A stretch of 7,430 nt of DNA, taken from positions 1 through 7,430 of the forward strand of contig RFZT01000112.1 in assembly GCA_009920585.1 (NCBI GenBank), given 5' to 3'. The DNA comes from a bacterium (lineage in GTDB: Bacteria; Verrucomicrobiota; Verrucomicrobiia; Chthoniobacterales; Terrimicrobiaceae). A program made the translations under genes and the position numbers. Below are positions 1 to 4,987 of the stretch, piece after piece; position 1 is the first letter of the stretch, and each line of letters begins with the position of its first letter. The notes beneath the pieces are model-generated. The model searched no databases. It worked only from the letters and a program-made list of their open reading frames with translations, and was not told the DNA's origin.

Positions 1-321
1 GCGCCCTTCACCCATAGCGCCTTGGCTCACCACTTGGATGAAAAAAAGATTGGCAACCGCATGTTTTTCGGCGGCAATCTCCTCAGGCAACCCGTCTTCG
101 TGCAGATACGCAAAGACCGCCCCGAGTCCATCCGCTTGGTTGGTTCCCACGGAGCAACCCTTCCGGAAATCAACGACGCCAGCATCGCCGCCGCATTCCC
201 CGGAGCCGACGCCATCATGAACACCGCCATCTTCCTCGGCACCTACCCTGGCTTGACCCAAGAAATGCTCGATTATGAGATTCAAGTCATCCGTGAATTT
301 GTGAGAGCAAAGCACTGTTAA
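1..321 (+). CDS. rfbH: RfbH-like CDP-4-keto-6-deoxyglucose 3-dehydratase, C-terminal part (5' end outside window)
   Basis: This is the last 106 codons of a gene that enters from the left; the frame is open from base 1, so the in-frame TTG at 22 is not the start. The residues seen resemble the C-terminus of RfbH: a segment IGNRMFFGGNLLRQPVF (family form: IGTRLLFAGNLTRQPYF), then AIMNTAIFLGTYPGLTQEML and a final helix ending VRAKHC. RfbH is a PLP- and [2Fe-2S]-dependent member of the DegT/DnrJ/EryC1/StrS aminotransferase fold. It removes the C-3 hydroxyl of CDP-4-keto-6-deoxyglucose, on the way to 3,6-dideoxyhexoses of O-antigens, in the cytoplasm. The PLP and cluster residues lie outside the window. 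Two further copies of this 3' end occur at 2778-2855 and 3804-3902, which makes it unclear which tail is the ancestral one. Confidence 0.85.
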   Translation, partial: APFTHSALAHHLDEKKIGNRMFFGGNLLRQPVFVQIRKDRPESIRLVGSHGATLPEINDASIAAAFPGADAIMNTAIFLGTYPGLTQEMLDYEIQVIREFVRAKHC

Positions 322-331
322 AAATTGCCCA

Positions 332-451
332 ATGAAAAGCCCGATCAGCATTGAAAACCTGCAAGCTTCGATTTTGGAAATTAGGGGAAATAAAGTCCTG
401 CTTGATAGCGATGTTGCCAAGATTTATGGCCTTGGGACAAAAAGCACTTAG
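332..451 (+). pseudogene. Truncated ORF6N-domain protein (N-terminal fragment)
   Basis: An ATG 10 nt after the rfbH stop opens 39 codons ending in TAG at 449-451. The peptide contains ILEIRGNKVLLDSDVAKIYG followed by LGTKS, which matches the start of the ORF6N DNA-binding domain (family form: I..IRG.KV.LD.DLA.LYGVETK). Complete proteins of this family are several times longer, and the usual continuation (ALNQAVKRN..RFP) is absent after TKS. The sequence after it, 452-569, encodes no recognisable ORF6N remainder in any frame, so this is probably a deletion remnant and not a simple nonsense mutant. ORF6N proteins are known from phages and as standalone accessory genes in environmental bacteria. 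It is too short for a track of long reading frames and is easily missed. Confidence 0.7.
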
Positions 452-464
452 AGTGGTCGGTATC

Positions 465-485
465 GAAGTCGAAATTTTCGACTTC
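465..485. repeat. Perfect 10-bp inverted repeat with 1-nt centre
   Basis: GAAGTCGAAA at 465-474 and TTTCGACTTC at 476-485 pair perfectly around a single T. It lies 13 nt after the ORF6N fragment stop, inside the roughly 118-nt stretch that holds no recognisable gene. With so small a loop it would work better as a protein-binding dyad than as an RNA hairpin, and there is no T-run to make it a terminator. Function unknown. Confidence 0.5.
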
Positions 486-553
486 AACCAAAGCTGGGGA
501 GTCCTCCGTCTTTTTGATTTCCCCTTTTTCTCCCTTGACAACCTCTCGGCTGC

Positions 554-568
554 GTAAGACCATCTTAC
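554..568. promoter_or_regulatory. Candidate operator dyad directly upstream of the AbrB-type antitoxin
   Basis: GTAAGA (554-559) and TCTTAC (563-568) form a perfect 6-bp inverted repeat with a 3-nt centre, ending one base before the antitoxin ATG at 570. VapB/AbrB-type antitoxins are known to repress their own operons through dyads near the promoter or start, so this is a natural candidate operator. A TTGACA at 535-540 could be a -35 element, but no convincing -10 follows at normal spacing. The site also occupies the place where a Shine-Dalgarno sequence would be, and none is seen. Confidence 0.4.
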
Positions 569-569
569 C

Positions 570-824
570 ATGACTGCTACCCTCTCATCCAAAGGGCAAA
601 TTGTTTTGAATGCAAGCCTGCGTCGCGTGCTGGGTCTGACTCCCGGGATGAAGTTTGAAGTTCGTGGGGAGAGCGACCGCATCATTTTGGAGCCGATTCG
701 CCTGTCGAGGCCAGAGGCCAGAATCATCAACGAAACCTCCAGTGGGTATTCTGTTTTGGATGTTGAAGATGCCCCCACGCTCACCAGCGAGCGTGTAGCA
801 GTTGCACTCGCTGACTTCCCATGA
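570..824 (+). CDS. AbrB/VapB-family antitoxin
   Basis: An 84-residue protein with an N-terminal SpoVT/AbrB swapped-hairpin domain. Residues 5-12, LSSKGQIV, are the family signature, followed by SLRRVLGLTPGMKFEV and an IILEPI strand (about 16-43). The C-terminal half (about 50-84) is polar and probably binds the toxin. It should dimerise, bind DNA upstream of its own gene and neutralise the PIN nuclease encoded next. The two genes overlap by 4 nt (ATGA), the usual antitoxin-first layout of vapBC loci, which implies translational coupling. The start at 570 gives the complete AbrB domain and follows a short inverted repeat; no Shine-Dalgarno sequence is visible. Confidence in the family is high; toxin neutralisation follows from context. 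Confidence 0.9.
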   Translation: MTATLSSKGQIVLNASLRRVLGLTPGMKFEVRGESDRIILEPIRLSRPEARIINETSSGYSVLDVEDAPTLTSERVAVALADFP

Positions 825-1207
825 GCTATCTTCTCGATGTTAATGCGCTCATAGCAATCGGCTATAAAAAACACGAGTTCCATCAGCGAGTCGCTCTGTG
901 GGCAAAAGGAAAAAATCTCCTCACTTGCAGCATTTCAGAGATAGGCTTTGTGCGTGTTCTTACTGGTCTGCGGGAGGCAGATGTCACTACTACACTCTGC
1001 CAACAACTTCTTTCTCAAATGAAAGCCGATTGGAAAATGCAGCTCCTGCCAGATCACCGCGCTGCTGAAACTTTGCCCGATTGGGTGCGGAGTCCGCGAC
1101 AAGTTACGGATGGACACCTTCTCGATTTAGCTCAAGCCAATAAAGCCCAGTTGGCCACGACCGATGCAGGAATTCCCGGCGCATTTCTCATCCCAAATAT
1201 TCTATAA
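821..1207 (+). CDS. PIN-domain ribonuclease toxin (VapC family)
   Basis: A 128-residue PIN-domain protein, the usual size for VapC toxins. The acidic residues expected to hold Mg2+ are present: D6 (in LLDVNALIA), E40 (in SISEIGFVRVL), D97 (in VTDGHLLDLA) and D115 (in LATTDAGI). VapC proteins are endoribonucleases that cut tRNA or rRNA and stop translation when released from their antitoxin; the target here cannot be told from sequence. The ATG overlaps the antitoxin stop by 4 nt. Nothing suggests damage, so the pair looks functional. A short repeat shared with the other modules lies about 47 nt after its stop. Confidence 0.9.
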   Translation: MSYLLDVNALIAIGYKKHEFHQRVALWAKGKNLLTCSISEIGFVRVLTGLREADVTTTLCQQLLSQMKADWKMQLLPDHRAAETLPDWVRSPRQVTDGHLLDLAQANKAQLATTDAGIPGAFLIPNIL

Positions 1208-1253
1208 ACCTCCTCCCTATATCCGCTTCACACCTTCACTTTTTTCGCTTTCC

Positions 1254-1290
1254 AATCCAACATCCAGCATTCAACTTTAAAAATTTTGAT
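1254..1290 (+). repeat. Module-boundary repeat, copy A
   Basis: Reads AATCCAACATCCA, then GCATTCAAC, then an AAAAATTTTGA block. The same order of blocks (ATCCAAC, ATTCAA, A/T-run near AAATTTT) occurs at 2727-2762 and 3765-3800 and in weaker form at 1889-1910, each time shortly after the stop of a toxin-antitoxin unit. Copy A lacks the ACCTCCAC block and the rfbH tail found at the later copies. It has no clear hairpin. Confidence 0.5.
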
Positions 1291-1333
1291 ATCCTATATT
1301 TTACTTTACACACTCACGGTTCGGCATCCACAT

Positions 1334-1362
1334 TTGACATCGCCATCTGCGATCTCATAGAC
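1334..1362 (+). promoter_or_regulatory. Weak candidate promoter upstream of the relE/phd locus
   Basis: A perfect TTGACA at 1334-1339 is followed after 17 nt by ATAGAC (or after 18 nt by TAGACA), a poor -10 match. It lies about 55 nt upstream of the relE remnant, in the 208-nt gap after the PIN gene. It could drive the surviving antitoxin. Support is one good hexamer only. Confidence 0.2.
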
Positions 1363-1418
1363 AATGGAAGAACAGGCTAACTAATAAAATTGAACCAAGT
1401 TTGAACACACCTTAACAG

Positions 1419-1664
1419 TATCAGGTAGAACTCAAGCCCAAAGCTGTTAAAGATTTGAAATCATTGCCCAAAGCAGACCAAGCGAAAGTTGCGATTCGTT
1501 TGCAGGCAATGGAAAACAACTTGAAAAAGTGAGATGTGAAGAGACTTGCGAACCATACTCCAGAGTTCAGAATGCGCGCAGGGAACTATCGTGCTTTATT
1601 TGAAATTGAAGGAACGAAAATTGTCGTTTATCGTATCCTTCACAGGAAGGAAGTTTACCGCTAA
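1419..1664 (+). pseudogene. RelE/ParE-family toxin, inactivated (no start codon, in-frame TGA)
   Basis: One frame from 1419 to the TAA at 1662-1664 reads as a RelE-type mRNA interferase: YQVELKPKAVKDLKSLPK, then DVKRLANHTPEFRMRAGNYR, ALFEIEGTKIVVYRILHRKE and VYR at the end, a good match to the family along about 80 residues. Two lesions kill it. There is no ATG, GTG or TTG before the homology (TAA at 1413-1415, then CAG before the TAT codon where ATG is expected). A TGA at 1530-1532 interrupts the frame where the family has a Gly or similar residue before DVK; a single G-to-T change from GGA would explain it. The frame is otherwise intact on both sides, so the decay looks recent. RelE toxins cleave mRNA on the ribosome. 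The partner antitoxin follows 7 nt downstream and is intact. Confidence 0.8.
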
Positions 1665-1671
1665 CATCACA

Positions 1672-1863
1672 ATGAGTATACATTCGCAAATTATAGAAAA
1701 AAATGGGATTAAAGAGTTCCCCGTTCTTCCTTACCACGAGTTTTTGGAGATTCAGCAAATTCTTCAAGATTTTGAAGACCTACAAGAACTACGCGAAGCC
1801 AAGGCCGAGGAATTTAACACTCCAACGCGTCCCCTCTCTCAGGTTCTATCCGAAGTCAGCTAG
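1672..1863 (+). CDS. Phd/YefM-type antitoxin of the relE locus (orphaned)
   Basis: A 63-residue acidic protein. The segment KEFPVLPYHEFLEIQQILQD followed by FEDLQELREAKAEE is typical of small Phd/YefM-like antitoxins encoded after a RelE toxin. The N-terminal part (about 1-25) would form the small DNA-binding and dimer domain, and the helix from about 22 to 48 the toxin-binding arm. The ATG at 1672 is chosen because it lies 7 nt after the relE stop and begins the homology; the frame is open further upstream, to 1546, but there it runs across the relE remnant in the wrong frame. With the toxin dead, this gene is an antitoxin without a local target. It could still protect against a related toxin elsewhere or on an incoming element. 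Confidence 0.75.
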   Translation: MSIHSQIIEKNGIKEFPVLPYHEFLEIQQILQDFEDLQELREAKAEEFNTPTRPLSQVLSEVS

Positions 1864-1888
1864 AGATGACCATCCGAGTCGCCAAGCT

Positions 1889-1910
1889 AAATCCAAAATC
1901 CAGCACTTAC
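1889..1910 (+). repeat. Module-boundary repeat, degenerate copy D
   Basis: AAATCCAAAATCCAGCACTT followed by a T-rich run, 25 nt after the phd stop and 11 nt before the mntA start. It resembles copy A (AATCCAACATCCAGCATT), but it is short and A-rich, so on its own it would not be convincing; its position after a module is what suggests relationship. Confidence 0.3.
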
Positions 1911-1920
1911 TTTTTGTCCC

Positions 1921-2217
1921 ATGAGGCTCACACTCTTTGAAAAACAGACAATCAGCGAAGCAGTCCACAGGCATTTCGGAAAGGATTCCGTTGCTTATTT
2001 GTTTGGATCACGGACGAGGGATGACTTGCGCGGGGGAGACATCGACCTGCTCATTGAAACAGGTTCCACGGAACCCGTGCAATACTCCAGCAAACTTGCC
2101 TTTCGCAGTGAACTCAAATGCCGTATTGGCGATCAGAAAATAGATGTACTCTTTGCCCGATCAAGCGATAATCGCCCAGTAATTCTTGAGGCCAAGAGGG
2201 CCATGCTGAGGTTATGA
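1921..2217 (+). CDS. mntA: MntA-type nucleotidyltransferase antitoxin
   Basis: A 98-residue minimal nucleotidyltransferase. The active-site pattern is complete: G29-S30 in YLFGSRTRDDLRGGDIDLL, with D40 and D42 as the DxD pair and D75 (in KIDVLFA) as the third carboxylate. In the MntA-HepT (MNT-HEPN, type VII) systems this enzyme adds AMP units to a tyrosine of the HEPN toxin and so silences it. The following gene is such a HEPN protein, overlapping by 4 nt (ATGA), which supports the assignment. The ATG at 1921 leaves a short helix before the domain, normal for the family; no Shine-Dalgarno sequence is seen. It appears functional. Confidence 0.88.
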   Translation: MRLTLFEKQTISEAVHRHFGKDSVAYLFGSRTRDDLRGGDIDLLIETGSTEPVQYSSKLAFRSELKCRIGDQKIDVLFARSSDNRPVILEAKRAMLRL

Positions 2218-2693
2218 ACTCCCTCATCCGTAAAAAGTGGGTAGCGGCTCTTGACGAATGCGATTCACATATTCTTCGAATTCAACATGCCATAAATCAT
2301 TTGGCAGATAAGCTTCCCATCTCAAGAGAGGTTTACGATTTCTTGAATGATCGAGACATAGCCTACGTTGACCAGCTCGTTTTTCGTTTTTCGAAATTGC
2401 AAGATGTGATGGGCAAGAAAGTGTTTCCGCTGAGCCTTGGCCTCCTTGGCGAGGATGTGGAGAGTTTTTCGTTCATTGATTTGTTAAACAGACTGGAGGT
2501 GCTCCGAATAATCCCATCGGCTACCAAGTGGATGGACTGGAGGGAACTGAGAAACGATCTCACGCACGAGTATCCGGATGTAATCGAAGACAGGATCGAG
2601 GCCTTAAACAATCTCAGATCCGTTCTCGCGGAAATTCAAAGCGTTTATCAAAACATCAAAAAAATTGTAACTGAAAAATCTCAGGCGGGTTAA
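2214..2693 (+). CDS. hepT: HepT-type HEPN ribonuclease toxin
   Basis: A 159-residue, mostly helical protein. Residues 113-120, RNDLTHEY, are the HEPN active-site motif R-x4-H-x-Y: R113 and H118 would be catalytic for RNA cleavage and Y120 is the tyrosine that MntA AMPylates in characterised pairs. Upstream helices include LVFRFSKLQDVMGKKVFP (about 55-72), common in this HepT subgroup, and a WMDWRELRNDL lead into the motif. It is somewhat longer than the shortest HepT proteins, through its N-terminal and C-terminal helices. The start overlaps the antitoxin stop by 4 nt. A short boundary repeat and a headless rfbH tail follow. The RNA target (tRNA in some studied systems) is not visible in the sequence. 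Confidence 0.87.
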   Translation: MNSLIRKKWVAALDECDSHILRIQHAINHLADKLPISREVYDFLNDRDIAYVDQLVFRFSKLQDVMGKKVFPLSLGLLGEDVESFSFIDLLNRLEVLRIIPSATKWMDWRELRNDLTHEYPDVIEDRIEALNNLRSVLAEIQSVYQNIKKIVTEKSQAG

Positions 2694-2726
2694 AAAATAT
2701 CAATGGCCTTGTCTCTTTACTCGCAA

Positions 2727-2762
2727 CATCCACCATCCAACATTCAAAATTTTCACCTCCAC
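2727..2762 (+). repeat. Module-boundary repeat, copy B, joined to rfbH tail 2
   Basis: CATCCACCATCCAACATTCA continues into AAAATTTT and CACCTCCAC. The ATCCAACATTCAA core (2735-2747) is identical to copy C (3766-3778), and ACCTCCAC (2755-2762) is identical to 3793-3800. In both copies exactly 15 nt separate ACCTCCAC from the CCCGGC that begins the PGL codons of an rfbH tail, so repeat plus tail form one composite unit. Confidence 0.65.
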
Positions 2763-2777
2763 GCTTCTCATTGCTGC

Positions 2778-2855
2778 CCCGGCCTCACCCAAGAAATGCT
2801 CGACTACGAGATTCACGTGATTGGTGAGTTTGTGAAATCCACACAAAATGCATGA
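2778..2855 (+). pseudogene. Headless second copy of the rfbH 3' end
   Basis: These 26 codons, including the TGA, read PGLTQEMLDYEIHVIGEFVK then STQNA and stop. They match the last part of the rfbH gene at the left edge (PGLTQEMLDYEIQVIREFVR). The 15 nt before it align in spacing with the LGTY codons of the other copies but no longer encode them. No rfbH sequence precedes this, so no protein of the family can be made here. Over the 60 comparable bases it differs from the first copy at 11 positions, most of them third codon positions, which is how a selected coding sequence diverges. It lies after the HepT gene and before the next module. Confidence 0.8.
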
Positions 2856-2907
2856 ATCCAAAAACAGCCCTTGCCTGAAGCATTAAATCCGCAAATATTT
2901 AAAACGC

Positions 2908-3234
2908 ATGAGCCCCTCAGAATATTCGGAACTCAAAAAAGCCAAGGAGCTTGCAGCCAGCTTGCATAGGCTGCGCAAGTTGCGTCTGCGAGAGCGTATT
3001 GCAGATGCCATCCAAGCCAATCCTGAATGGGCGTATGCCAGAGCCCAAGAGGCCTTGAACAAGGAGCCCGCTGTCTGGCAGCAATGGAGCAGGGCCGCTT
3101 GGAAGACGCTATTAGCTTCAAAAAATCCAAAAGAAATTGCGCGTATTTTAATCGACCCCGAGCCCGAGTTAGAGGCCCTTGCGGATTCGCATCCCTTTGC
3201 CGCCTGCCTGACTTTGCAATCAAATGGCCGTTGA
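2908..3234 (+). CDS. Uncharacterised small basic helical protein, first gene of a two-gene module
   Basis: A 108-residue protein that I do not recognise. It looks wholly helical: a charged N-terminal helix (about 5-36) with a strongly basic run, HRLRKLRLRERI at 20-31, then a tryptophan-rich middle (W41, W57, W60, W65) and an acidic stretch, DPEPELEALAD (about 82-93). There is no signal peptide or membrane segment. It overlaps the next gene, a nucleotidyltransferase-fold protein, by 11 nt, which is typical of toxin-antitoxin or similar paired genes, and it sits among such pairs. The basic helix could bind nucleic acid, which would fit an antitoxin or regulator role, but that is only inference. 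The ATG at 2908 follows a noncoding stretch after the second rfbH tail; no Shine-Dalgarno sequence is visible. Confidence 0.65.
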   Translation: MSPSEYSELKKAKELAASLHRLRKLRLRERIADAIQANPEWAYARAQEALNKEPAVWQQWSRAAWKTLLASKNPKEIARILIDPEPELEALADSHPFAACLTLQSNGR

Positions 3235-3763
3235 TATTACACTGGACCGCCTCAAAACAGCCGTTATCAAGCTGGCCGAACTTACCGGAGAAAATCGTTT
3301 TGTTTTGATCGGCAGGGCTACTTTGGCAATTACAGCGCCGACACCATTTCAAGAATTTGCCCGTTCGGATGATATTGATTTGTGGCCTGAAGGCAATGAG
3401 GATGCCTCTTTGGACCTTTGCATTCAACAAATGGGTGAGGCAAGTCCGTTCCATATCCAAAACGGATTCTATGTTGAGCGCGTAGGCAGTTGGACTCTAT
3501 TGACGCAGCCTGTAGGATGGCTAGAACGCTCGACCAAGCTCGCCTTTGACGGAATCGAAATTATCGCATTGGGGCTTTTAGACCTTGCTTACAATAAGTT
3601 GGAAGCAAATAGACAAAAGGATAGAGATTTTCTGCAAGCGGCATTCGAAGCGGGCTTGATTGATGTTCAAGAAATTATAAACTTCATACAGGTTCATGCT
3701 CCTAATGATTTCGTGCGCGAAAAACTCAATGGTAATTTGAGTAACTTGCTTGGTTTGCATTGA
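3224..3763 (+). CDS. DUF6036-like nucleotidyltransferase-fold protein
   Basis: A 179-residue protein resembling the DUF6036/AbiEii-like group of nucleotidyltransferase-fold proteins. The fold signature is FVLIGRATLAI (about 26-36) followed by RSDDIDLWPEG (47-57), with D50 and D52 as the likely DxD pair; the classical G-S is G30-R31 here, as in other members of the group. A GEASPFHIQNGFYVERVG segment (71-88) and a LLDLAYNKLEANRQKDRDF segment (118-136), with K125 and K132-D133, are also typical. AbiEii toxins are nucleotidyltransferases that act on tRNA or related substrates; the DUF6036 group is poorly characterised. It starts 11 nt inside the preceding gene, so the two are probably coupled and act together. 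Its stop is followed directly by a boundary repeat and a third rfbH tail. Which of the two is toxin is not shown by sequence. Confidence 0.7.
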   Translation: MAVDITLDRLKTAVIKLAELTGENRFVLIGRATLAITAPTPFQEFARSDDIDLWPEGNEDASLDLCIQQMGEASPFHIQNGFYVERVGSWTLLTQPVGWLERSTKLAFDGIEIIALGLLDLAYNKLEANRQKDRDFLQAAFEAGLIDVQEIINFIQVHAPNDFVREKLNGNLSNLLGLH

Positions 3764-3764
3764 A

Positions 3765-3800
3765 AATCCAACATTCAACCTGCAAAAATTTGACCTCCAC
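3765..3800 (+). repeat. Module-boundary repeat, copy C, joined to rfbH tail 3
   Basis: AATCCAACATTCAACCTG followed by CAAAAATTTGACCTCCAC, starting 2 nt after the stop of the DUF6036-like gene. It matches copy B in the ATCCAACATTCAA core, the A/T run and ACCTCCAC, with 7 extra bases in the middle, and has the same 15-nt distance to the PGL codons of the adjoining rfbH tail. Confidence 0.65.
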
Positions 3801-3803
3801 CCT

Positions 3804-3902
3804 CTCGGCACCTACCCCGGCCTTACCCAAGACATGCTTGACTACGAGATTCAAGTCATTCGTGAGCGTGTAAGAGCAAACATCTCCGATACTGAAAACT
3901 GA
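3804..3902 (+). pseudogene. Headless third copy of the rfbH 3' end
   Basis: The codons read LGTYPGLTQDMLDYEIQVIR then ERVRANISDTEN and TGA at 3900-3902. Homology with the first copy begins at CTCGGCACCTAC and runs through VRA, after which this copy has a different end of about eight residues. Over 78 bases there are 13 differences from the first copy, 10 of them at third codon positions. No upstream rfbH sequence is present. It lies 29 nt before the SDR gene, so it may be the original end of rfbH from the ancestral rfbH-SDR arrangement, or a further imported end. The bases around its stop are a short CTGAAAA/CTGAAAT tandem pattern (3892-3910). Confidence 0.8.
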
Positions 3903-3931
3903 AATCTGAAAGCTTCTACCTTTAGAAACTA

Positions 3932-4987
3932 ATGACTCAACCCGTAAAACCGCTCCCGCCCGAAGACCTCGCACATGTTCTGGAGCACACGCGTGAGTTA
4001 TGGCCAGAGGCCAGCGGGAAATCGTTTTTTATCACGGGTGGCACCGGCTTTTTCGGCATGTGGTTGCTGGAAAGTTTCGCCCACATCAATGACCAGCTGG
4101 CGCTCGGTATGCAGGCTACGGTTCTGACGCGCGATCCCGCCGCTTTTGCCCGCAAAGCTCCGCATCTGGCTACTCGCTCCGACCTTCAATTTATCCCAGG
4201 CGATATCCGCTCATTCCCATTTCCAGAAGGCCAGTTTGATTACATTATACATGCCGCTAGCGACTTAAGCGGAACTCAATTACAAAATCCGGTTAGCCTC
4301 ATTGAAAGCACTCTCAATGGTTGTCGACGGGTTGTAAAACTCGCCTGTGAGCGGGGTGCCAAGAGATTTCTTTTTGCAAGCTCCGGAGCAGTCTATGGAC
4401 CAATGACGAAGGGTAGAAAACATTTGCAGGAAAATGCCCCCGTCAGCGCAATGCCACTGGAATCTCGAAGCGCCTACATGGAAGCCAAACGCTTGGGCGA
4501 GTTAATCTGCTCCATGGAGTGCGGAAGTCACGGAGTCACAGCAACCATCGCTCGAGGATTTGCATTTATGGGACCATATTTGCCTCTAGACTCGCATCTT
4601 GCGGCGCCAACTTTTCTACAAGCGGCGCTATGCGGCAAGGAAATCGTGATTCAAGGCCATGGGCAAACAGTTCGCTCCTATTTGTATGGTGCGGATTTAG
4701 CCATTTGGCTTTTTACCATTCTTCTCCGGGGTGAGCATGCCAGACCTTATAACCTTGGTTCGGATATTCCCATCACGATCTCACAACTGGCGGAATCCAC
4801 GGCGAAAGCTTGTGGTTCGCGCGCCGGCATCCGTATTCTCGGTAACTTGCAACCGCACGAAACCGCAGAAGTTTATTTGCCGGATATCAACCGAGCACGC
4901 ACCGAACTTGGGCTGGGTGTTTTGATACCTTTCGAAGAATCATTGAAGCGAACAGCTCTTTACCACTCCCCAATAAACAACCCATGA
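3932..4987 (+). CDS. NAD(P)-dependent sugar epimerase/dehydratase (extended SDR)
   Basis: A 351-residue extended short-chain dehydrogenase/reductase. The Rossmann motif TGGTGFFG is at 35-42, a GDIRS nucleotide-contact segment at 90-94, HAAS at 107-110, the catalytic serine region SSGAVYG at 150-156, and the catalytic Y182-x3-K186 pair in SAYMEAKR. The YLYGADLA-like and YNLGSD segments in the C-terminal half are typical of nucleotide-sugar binding. The family includes dTDP-glucose 4,6-dehydratases and CDP- or UDP-sugar epimerases and reductases; the exact reaction cannot be chosen from motifs alone. About 28 residues precede the Rossmann fold, more than in the smallest members, but the ATG at 3932 is the first in frame after the rfbH tail stop. 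It overlaps the next gene by 4 nt (ATGA) and starts the sugar operon. Confidence 0.88.
   Translation: MTQPVKPLPPEDLAHVLEHTRELWPEASGKSFFITGGTGFFGMWLLESFAHINDQLALGMQATVLTRDPAAFARKAPHLATRSDLQFIPGDIRSFPFPEGQFDYIIHAASDLSGTQLQNPVSLIESTLNGCRRVVKLACERGAKRFLFASSGAVYGPMTKGRKHLQENAPVSAMPLESRSAYMEAKRLGELICSMECGSHGVTATIARGFAFMGPYLPLDSHLAAPTFLQAALCGKEIVIQGHGQTVRSYLYGADLAIWLFTILLRGEHARPYNLGSDIPITISQLAESTAKACGSRAGIRILGNLQPHETAEVYLPDINRARTELGLGVLIPFEESLKRTALYHSPINNP

Noticed and set aside
287..883. A 198-codon open frame on the minus strand
   Set aside because: It runs antisense through the rfbH end, the ORF6N remnant and the whole AbrB-type antitoxin gene, and its translation resembles no family I know. The plus-strand genes explain the sequence.
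1546..1671. A 42-codon upstream extension of the phd antitoxin
   Set aside because: This segment is the relE remnant read in a wrong frame; antitoxin homology begins at the ATG at 1672.
2694..2907. A rho-independent terminator after HepT
   Set aside because: The A/T-rich stretch has no stable G+C stem followed by a T-run; the repeat and rfbH tail account for most of it.
2933..3460. A 175-codon open frame on the minus strand
   Set aside because: It is antisense to the two-gene module. The plus-strand frames show a recognisable nucleotidyltransferase fold and coupled starts; the minus-strand product is rich in Cys, Arg and Gln without domain features.
1254..3800. Integron attC sites or a CRISPR array as explanation for the repeats
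   Set aside because: The repeats show no attC-like core sites or long imperfect hairpin, no integron integrase is visible, and spacing between copies is hundreds of bases with genes between them, unlike CRISPR.
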